DNA of 48,230 bases from Selaginella moellendorffii (taxonomy: Eukaryota > Streptophyta > Lycopodiopsida > Selaginellales > Selaginellaceae), in NCBI RefSeq assembly GCF_000143415.4, contig NW_003314458.1, positions 1 through 48,230 on the forward strand. The letters are read 5' to 3'. Under the pieces are notes generated by a model, which ran no database searches, had not been told where the DNA came from, and worked only from the letters and a program-made list of their open reading frames with translations. Made by a program: the position numbers and the translations under genes. Below are positions 39,547 to 48,230 of this stretch, piece by piece. Numbering within the stretch: position 1 is the first letter of the stretch; every line of letters begins with the position of its first letter.

Positions 39547-42500
39547 GGGAAGATCGACATCCTTGTCGATGCATACTCCAATCTAGACCATTGCCAAGGA
39601 AACAACTCTAGAAAAAGTTCACGATGATCACACTATATGAGAAATGCACCAACTTAAATGAGTTAGGAGGCAACTTTTTTGTCTAATGCGGATGCACTAC
39701 CAACTCAGACACCTTTCGCCGTCGCTGACAAGGAAATGACCAACGGAGTCAGCCACCCTTGCTGCTCTGGGTGTCACCCAGCTTACAAAAGTGTGATACG
39801 CCCCTACCTGCAGGGATATAGAGAGAGAAGCCTTAGGCCCCAACCCTCATAAGCAAAGAAACCAAACCTATCAGTAAGGTTTAGATAGACTATTATAAAT
39901 AGACAGTTAGAGTTGTTTACACGGTCACACCTTTTTAACGGAATAAAGAACATCGATAGAGAGGTGGGTTATGTGACTAGTCGACAATAGCTACCCCATG
40001 ACTAAAGATTTCACCATGCACACGAAGTGTCGAAGCTAGTTTGCCTATATTGGCCCAAACCCAAAGATTAGCAGATAGACAATATCAGAGTCATAAACAA
40101 TGATATTTTAGAGTCTTAATTATCAGTGATTAAATCTTAGATTAGAACACTAAATATTCCAAGTAAGTTATCATCTGATAAACCAGTATTTGAATATATG
40201 AACCACCAAGATTAGTATGTTTGGAAAATATAGAATTCACTATCTAACAAAATTTAATAGCAAGTGTATCATCAAGAAAACTCAATGATAAAACTTAACT
40301 ATCAAAGATTGCAGATAGAATGCCAAACAACTTACAAAAGATAACTTAAAGAACACAAAGTATCATTGACTGACAAACAAAATGCTCACGAATGTATCAC
40401 TTAAAGGAAATAACATCCAAATCTATCAAAACTAACTTAAACAATAATCAATAGAACAAAATGAATGTTGTATGACTAACAAACACTCGTTCATGCTAAC
40501 TATTGCACTAGCCAATTTGTATAAATCTCGGTCAATAACACCAAGGAACTAGAGTTGTTCAAGTGAGTGTCAGCAACATCCTACCAATGTCTCAAACCCA
40601 AAAGACCAATCCAGAGTAAACCACAAAGAACATGTGATATTGTGAGAAGGCATAAGCCATCAAAAAAACAACTAACTATCATAAAAGATCATCAACCATC
40701 CTATGAATAGAGAAATACATAATCATCATCAAAGAAAAAATTCACCATCCCGAAGAACAGCAAAACATTCTATATCAACAATAATCAAGCAAAACCTTTG
40801 ATAAGGATAATCAACTCCCAGATGACAGTCAATCATCACTAATGATTGCCAAATGCAAATATTAACTTTAATATCAAAGCTAATGAGCCAAAATACCTTC
40901 CCCAACAACTCTTAACAAATGGAGCAATGAGCATAAACCTCAAAGTCTAAAAGCTCGAAGGATCCTATACCCAAGTCTTGCCTAACAATAATCATGAGTC
41001 TCGCATGAACTAACTTTAATGCTAAAGAAGAAATCATAGCATAATTCATAATATCCTCCTCAACACATCTATAAACTAAACTTTATACTGCAAAAGCTAA
41101 TGAAGTGCATGTTTGCATCAATCCAAAAGCTAAGCATAAAAAAGTTATGCTTAATAAGTGATTATCTAATCAATCCTCTATGAATCCATCTATAGCAAGA
41201 CGCAACTCATTAAATAACAAGCACAAGAAGAATCATCAATAATCAATATATTCCAACTCAAATCCAATAAGGATTCAAACATTTTAATATCGATCACTAA
41301 CTCTTCCTCTCGTAAAGCTAGCATAGTCCATGACTAAATCACTTTTCAAGGGAAAGCTCAAAACTCAACCTCGACTAAGCAATCTCATCTAGAACACAAC
41401 TAACTCAACTTGCCACTCAGTTTATTTAAACGTTAATACAGTTGCTAACTAGCAATTGTACAAATGCCAACAACATAAAGCTACAGCCCAAGTATCAACA
41501 CTATGTACATCGAGACTAATGAAACTCAATATCAATCCTACGGAGAGACATCTTATCCCACTTGAATCTTAATAATAATAATGTCAACAACAAAACATCA
41601 CTTTAATACCATCAACACTAGAACAAAGCTAAAAGAAAGCAAGTGTGAATCACCACTTAAAGCTTTTCAGCAACTAAGTTAACCAAAGTCAAAGATACTA
41701 TACTTAATATCCAAGACCAATCCTCCAACAATACTCAGTTTCAGATAACACATCATCAAAGAGTGATTCACCATATCCAAGACTCAATAAAATCTAACAC
41801 CACAGACTAAACGTAACCAAATGACATCGACAAAGGAATCGATATGCTAACATGGAAAACCCATGTAAGTTTGAATGACACGATCCTCCGCAACACCATC
41901 TGGTAAAGCAAGCCCATCACCGATAAATCATCATCGAGCGAAGCAAGTGTCAAACAGTTCTTGACAAAGTCTACAAGCAATCACTAGTTGTCAAGTAATT
42001 AATAATCACTCTTTCAACTTGCCTTCACAAGATCTAAACACTAAACTTATGCCATTGAGTCATAAACTTGTCCAACATGAATGTAATACCTTAGGCACGA
42101 GATAAAGGTTCATGGACAAGCACGAACTAAATGACTACCCGAATCCAACTCAATTGCAATAAGTTCACCGACATGTCTAGCCAACAACTCTGAGCATGCC
42201 TTGAAGAGGTTGGCTATGCATGATTAACACTTAGTCGAAACTAAAGTAAAGACCATGAGATAGACTCATAATGGTACACAACCTCCTCATAGACAAAGCT
42301 ATAGTACGGGTACCAACATCTCAATTTTAAACAACTAAGTTGGATATTACCATCCTCAGCCAAGGCGCAAGGCCACCAAGACCAAGTCAGTGAGAGCTCA
42401 TTACCCTCATAGAGTTTAACAAAATGCAAAGTGCAACTTGCCACCCAGCAAAATGCTATAAAAGAAAGGCATAAGGGCCACCTTTCTAGAAAAGCATAAC

Positions 42501-44626
42501 AGCCATTTTTCTGCACGAACTCCAAACTCTATCCAACTCAATTATCTTAGGTTCAAAAGTTAGCATCCCTTTTGGGCCGCAACATACAAAGTACCTACTA
42601 AGGTCTAAGCTAACCAAAATTAACTCTAACCCCTTCATTAGTTTATACTGGTTTACGAAAACGGAATGGTTTTTGAGCAAAATGATCAATAAATCAGTCA
42701 TTGAATAAGTCTAAAAAAATTTGTGGAAAAATTTCTATCCTATAAAAAGAATGACTCTTGGTCCAGGAATGTAAACTTTCAAGACTCAACTAACTTCTTC
42801 CTACCAACAACTTCACATAGGTTCACCTTAACACAAAATTTTGAGACCCATAGTATGCTTATGCATCGAGCATCATGCCCATATTTTTGACATCCAATAT
42901 CGACATCCACAATATTCAAAATGAACATCTAAGATTCGATCACAAATATTATATCTTTAGATATCTAAATTGCACTAACACTCTTTTTCAACCACCTTCA
43001 AGATCTAATATGAAGCCAAAACACTAACAAGAAAAATAACATGGAAAATAAAGTTTTAAAGAAAATTCTTCATCACTTAAAACAATAATTCCACTTCCAC
43101 TAACACAAGTGCTAGCAATGTCAATGCCTCAATTACTCACCTTCTCCATCCAACAATTTACTCCAAGTGCTAATGAATAAATTAACAAGCTATAGCAAGT
43201 GAATTGTAATGCACTTTATCTCTCTCCTCTTAAATCAATTGGAAAAAGGGCAATTGCTTGATAAAATAGCCATTGAAACTTGGGTTTTGCACCACTATCC
43301 TTGGACACATGGCATGTGGCATGTGGAATGTGACACGTGGTGCATAAAGGGTTTAGGTTCCGCTTCATGGTTATTCTATGGTAAATCACTATAGGATAAA
43401 GGGTGAAAACCACATGTGTTACATGAATGATATAACCTTTTCCAACACCTTAATAGGCAAATCCCCAGAAAACAAGTACCAGCTTAGCATATCATGGATC
43501 ACCATTGAGAACTTAGTCAAAGCTACTACAATATTACTATGTGCAAGTAGACTAGCATCACTATCAACCATTTTGGGGTTGATCATCGTTTAACCAAGCA
43601 ACTTTGTAAACACATTACTCATGATCACATAGATATGATATGGAAATCACAATGACTTGATCATCAATTAAGCAACACCACAAGCAACACCCATATCATT
43701 ATTACAAAGGTTTATGTGAGTATCAAGTGCTAGCTTGATTCGATAAAATGCAACATAAATGCCACACCCCACCGATAGAGATTTACAACACAGACAAACT
43801 CATGCCATTCTCTTTCTAACAAAACTCAAAACTAATCCAATACCAAGCTACTCAAAGAGCAATAGCAAAGTTCCCTGAAGAAAGAATTGAACATTGTAAC
43901 CCAAGTCTTCCAATAGCAAGCCTAGACAAAATGGCATAGTGCTTCACTGCTATCCATCCCATAACTCACCACTTGTAAAACCATCACCACCAACATGCAC
44001 CAAAATAGGGACTCTTGATTTGCATACTGTGAACACGAGCAATGAGTTAGCATCTCGTTGTGAGCCATTTATCTGTGAAGAGAAAATGATTTACATGTTT
44101 GATCCTTTGTCCCTGTAGCGCATGTGATCATGAGATGAGATTTGGATATATTATCACTGTGGATCCTTAGAACCTTGGGGGATAAAATAACCACTAAGGC
44201 CTCTTTCATCAAGCAATTGCCCTTTTTCTAGTTGACTTAAGGGGAGAGAGATAAGGTGCATTACAGTCCCTGACGACTCTCTTTTCAGTCTCATCTTTGA
44301 CCCAATCTCAAACTTGCTTTTGCACTGCCTTTAGTCCAATCTAAGAAAAATTTATGAGAGAGCACGGCAATGACTACTTGAATCAATCAAGATTAATCCC
44401 TACAATCTTAATTGATCCACTTATAATCATTCCTAAGAAGAATCCATTAGTACCATGCTAAACAGCTACGAACTAGCTTATTTGCCACTCTTACCAAACC
44501 CAAAAGAGGTTTACTTTTACCCAAGGTACATGGAACAACTTATGGAACCACCGATAGGCTAACATTAATCTTGCCAACTCAAACGTAATCTCCTCACTCA
44601 CAAGCCCAAGCGCAACACACGTTTTG
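39547..44626 (-). mobile_element. Internal region of the LTR2 element, right arm (non-coding)
   Basis: No gene is seen in 5 kb; the rare ORFs of 60-90 codons have no motif. Within it, a segment at 43,205-44,270 is bounded by inverted copies of an ACTGYAATGCACYTTATCTCTCTCC-type block and contains an LTR2 end fragment in + orientation (43,276-43,423), so it has been rearranged. Confidence 0.55.
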
Positions 44627-45147
44627 GGCTTTCACCTCAAGCCTCCCTTAGTATCAGAAGTTAGTCTCTAGGACAAACTCAAAACTTACTAAATATGAAA
44701 TGTCCCTAGATTGTGAATTTGGACACGGGATGAACACTATTGTGTTCATGACAATCTCTACATTCCATAGATATGCCAAATGAGCAAATCTAGATACTTT
44801 CCATAAATAGCATTTGGGAACGAAATGAGATTAACACAAAGGGCATGATAATGAGGGTGTTTGGCAAACACAGTAAGCTATCATCCAGCGATATTGAGGG
44901 ACTAATCCCAATACATGAGGGTTCTTGTCACGCCAGTGCAAGATGGCTGAATAGACACTTAGGAATTCTGTCCTTATGCTCATTCATCCAAGTATAGATG
45001 CAAAGTCCAGTTTACTAATACTTGAACAAGAGGGACTGGTAAAGGGTCTAGCAATACTAACCTCCTACCGTCGTGGCAGTAAGGAAAGAATATTCGAAAG
45101 GACTAGCCAACAAGTAGCTTTTGATACCCGAAGTCACATTCATGACA
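44627..45147 (-). repeat. LTR2 fragment, minus orientation
   Basis: It runs from TTTTGGGCTTTCACC to CATTCATGACA, colinear with 39,000-39,532 but with an inner deletion. It abuts the integrase remnant and lacks a polypurine tract. Confidence 0.55.
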
Positions 45148-45189
45148 ATAACTGCTTTGCATAAGTCTCAACGGTCGGGACCAACACTT

Positions 45190-45935
45190 CAGACATTGGT
45201 TTCAGTACAACATCCTATTGAAGCACTCCACAAGCATTCCCTTGCAGCATCTCCCATGGAGAACAGCCAATAGTGCTATGAAATGTGTTGTTATAACAGA
45301 TTTTTTCTGTATCCAATGCTCAACCCAGTCACGTTAGTCTGTCGCAACATAGTACCACAGATAATCCTCAACTTGAGCATTCACATGTTTGGTTTGCCCA
45401 TTAGTTTGAGGATGATAAGCCGTACTAAACTTCAACTTGGTACCAAACAACTAGAACAGTATGCCCCAAAACTTCCCCGTAAATCTCAAATCTCTATTCG
45501 AGATCATCTCTTTAGGAAGACCATGAACCGGAACTACTTCATGGAAAAAGAGCTTTGCTATTTGTTTCGCATTCATTGTTCCCATAGTTGGAATGAAATG
45601 TGCAATCTTTGACAACTGATCCAAATCCACCATCAAAGTATCATAACCCTTAGACTTCGGCAAACAAGTGACAAAATCAAGGGTCACACTCTGAAATAGC
45701 CATACTGGTGCTGGAATGCACTGCAACTTTCTAGCCTACTTCTCAGTTCTACGCTTATATTGTTGGCATAAAGGGCAGGAATGGCATAGTCCGCTACATC
45801 ACCTTCCATACCAAACCAGAAAAATCCCTTTTTCAACGAAGCCAGAGTCTTTCGCTTTCCACCATGTCCTGCTGCCGGAACATCATGATGTTCCCGCAAA
45901 AACAATTGCTGCAGGTCCTTAGAGGGAAGATACAA
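45190..45935 (-). pseudogene. Second gypsy integrase remnant
   Basis: On the minus strand: the zinc-binding region (REHHDVPAAGHGGKRKT ... CHSCPLC), the core (VTLDFVTCLPKSKGYDTLM, KIAHFIP, LFFHEVVPVHGLP) and the HPQT region (45,391-45,414). Frameshifts and stops occur between the zinc region and the core and after the HPQT region. It differs from the + strand chromovirus integrase in sequence, keeps the first catalytic Asp (LDFVT) and has no insert at HPQT. Its 3' part is cut off by LTR2 sequence at about 45,190. Confidence 0.85.
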
Positions 45936-48230
45936 TCTTTTTTGCTTATAGAATATAAGCCTATCCTGAACTGAAGTGAAGCTTCACATTGGTTCAATTA
46001 GCAACTTTCGCTACCTTGCTACCAAGGTTCTGCTTCGACAACTCCGCACGGTGCAAGATTGCTTTCGCCAACGACTCACTTCTATACGAAGCCCGAACAT
46101 CCTCCAACTAGTCCAAACTGATTGCTGATATTGCCCGGAACTAAGTTGTACCTCATACAAGGTGATACCCTATGTATTCTCATGCCTCCACTATTCTAAT
46201 TCATCCCTGTCGCTTTTGTATTTTGGAAGGAAACACTATTTATGAAAACTCTGCATTTATGTTTACCCTTTACTCCAATGGACCTAATGAAGACATGTTC
46301 AAGACAGATTCAAACTAGCAGGTATTCTTAAAGAACCATAGAACTGCACATCATCTCTTTCAGGGAAATTTATGAGGTGTTTGTGAGGCTCTGAAGTGTT
46401 AACCTCCTCTGGATATTTTTCAATAATGGAAAAAAACCTTTAAAACATGAATGGTACTTTTTCACTGCTTCTTTCATGTTTTATGGTAGTCAGGTTACAA
46501 CTTCTGGAATTCTATGAGCAGCGTTTGAGGAATGTCTAGAGAATGAGAAATTGTAAGGTGTAGTATGATATTTTCTTGCTCTAATAAATAGTTAAATAGT
46601 AGTACATTGTATTGCCTGTTGTAGCCTTTGTGGCTTTGCTTGACTATAAAACAATGCTTACAAGGTCAGAATGTCACAAGCAGATATTTCATAAAGATGT
46701 CAGTCTCTTGCCACTTCACTCTTAGACAATGAAATCAGATAAATGAATCACCCAAGACAAAATGTGGAAGAAGAATAGAATTGGATTCATCACCTTTGCA
46801 AATACCTAGATAGACATATATCCTTGCAAGAGGAAGAGATCTAACATCATTTGCATTGCCTGACACTAGATTGATGAGCTTCCTTAGAATGGCTTGTGGT
46901 GCACCACAGGGAGCATAGAAACATAAGTTCGGGCCACAAAGGTCACCATTTCAAACTTATTATCAAATGGCCCTTAAAAATGTGTTACAATCCACTGCTA
47001 CAAAAACTAACACCATATGTGTATGCAAATAATGGTATCCTAGGGTCACAATCTCCTATTTTAATAGTCCAAGCTAACACATTAGCGCATATGAGAGAAG
47101 ATGAGACTTTATAGTACGCCATCACAATATAGTGAATTGTGAATAGTGAAAATATGAGACAGTGATAGGTGGGCTAGAGAAGGATGTTAGAGAAAAACCA
47201 TATAATGGACTTCGTATGTGCACAGAGAAAGATTAAGGAAGGTTGCTAATCTTACAAAAAAATATTTACTATCTATATCAAAAAGTATATTTGTATTTTG
47301 CTATTTAGAGAAATTGTTGGTGATGTATATATTCCAAACATGCAATTCTTAAGAATATCTGAAAATATCATTATTTTTGTAGAAAACTCTACACTTGAAG
47401 ACTTAAGAAAATTATTCTCACTTATAAAAATCCTTGAAAAATGTCAAAATTAAAATTAATGTAAATCAAAGCTATATACATGTGAATTGTAAGTTTTTTA
47501 TAAATTCTATTAAAAACTATTTAAATTTTTTTTTATATCTTGATAATTATATTATGTTAAAATTTGAAAAAATATAAAAATTTCATTATATTATTCTTAT
47601 AGATTGTAAAATTTTAGATCTAAGTTTATTTTTGTAATTTTATAGTATTTATAATGAAAGTATAAAAAAATAAGAATTATAGAGGATAAAAATATTAACA
47701 ACACTTTAATCACAAATAATAATATTAATACAACAATTTATATTAATTTAAAATAAAATTCAAATTAAAATAACCTTAAATTTTATTATATTTTGATGAA
47801 GTTATTATATTATCTTAAATATAATAAATATATTAAATATATTAAATATATTAAAAATAGTATAGTGTTAAATACTCTTGATATATTGGTAACTTATATT
47901 CTGGTTAGAAAGGTTTTACACATGTATAAATATTTTTAAAAATATTTTTTTTATCTTTACCAACTGAGTTGTATTTTTCTCACAAATGTTTCATGTAATT
48001 TTCTCTATTTTGAAACAATTAATCTGCTTTTTATAAAATACTTAATTTACCATTTGAACTAACAGGATATTTTTCTTATGCTTAGGTATGGATTGAGATA
48101 ATACAATATTGAATCAAAAGATTAAACTCATGTAAAGCTTTAAGAAAAACCTGTTTAATGTTTTATAATAAAATTATGTGTTCATGCCTCAGTGATGGTG
48201 CTCGCCTTCTCATCTGTGTTGTCTTCTGCA
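45936..48230. other. AT-rich DNA without recognisable features
   Basis: A little more of the decayed gypsy DNA may extend to about 46,130. From 47,380 to 47,960 the sequence is very AT-rich with runs of A and T and short AAATATATT repeats (47,815-47,865). I see no gene, RNA or repeat family here. Confidence 0.4.

Noticed and set aside
47815-47865. Organelle-derived DNA in the AT-rich tail
   Set aside because: High AT content alone is not evidence; no plastid or mitochondrial gene is recognisable.

Overview
The window looks like nuclear DNA of a land plant or close streptophyte relative. The evidence is a short interstitial array of the plant telomere repeat CCCTAAA (6881-6907), a Ty3/gypsy chromovirus with a C-terminal chromodomain, LTR elements with the plant-type tRNA-Met primer site (TGGTATCAGAGC), and a solo LTR carrying a 5S rRNA-like core as in Cassandra TRIMs. 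The species cannot be named from this alone. About three quarters of the window is retrotransposon debris, much of it nested.

1-11,030 (gene-like segment). A minus-strand gene runs from 5283 down to 148. Its splice sites give nine exons that stay in one reading frame apart from two lesions. The predicted protein (about 1,450 codons) has a ParB/sulfiredoxin-like fold, a possible degenerate DNA-methyltransferase fold, a basic linker, an acidic low-complexity stretch, a Pro/Thr/Ala repeat region and an FCP1/NIF-like HAD phosphatase domain. Divergently, 8202-10,128 (+) holds two transposon-type ORFs: two TNP1-like repeats, then the C-terminal half of a DUF7869 protein. The segment carries about 23 copies of a 22-bp palindrome (arms ATGGCRTG and CAYGCCAT). 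Four of them lie inside 38-54-nt introns, 9-11 nt from the 3' splice site. None was found in the 37 kb to the right.

11,245-14,479 and 31,664-33,071 (+ strand chromovirus). A decayed RNase H-integrase-chromodomain region is followed by a 3' noncoding region, a polypurine tract and an LTR. That LTR is interrupted by a 17-kb insertion, after which gag and protease remnants appear. The pol region carries two intron-like inserts of 47 and 52 nt.

14,480-31,663 (nested array of a non-coding LTR element, minus orientation). Five LTRs (A, B, B2, C, D) and four internal blocks are bounded by a 5-bp target duplication CCCGA. A second copy (B to B2) inserted in the first with its own duplication CTGCC. 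LTR C is a recombinant of a D-type left part and a B2-type right part, which explains a 3.2-kb tandem duplication. Each LTR carries a minisatellite of 11/12-bp and 6-bp units that is open in many frames.

33,050-45,150 is a second AT-rich, non-coding LTR family (called LTR2 here) with a degraded primer site, polypurine tracts and large inverted arms; one LTR2 copy contains the Cassandra-like solo LTR (37,538-37,821). A decayed minus-strand gypsy integrase lies at 45,190-45,935. The last 2.2 kb is AT-rich with nothing recognisable.
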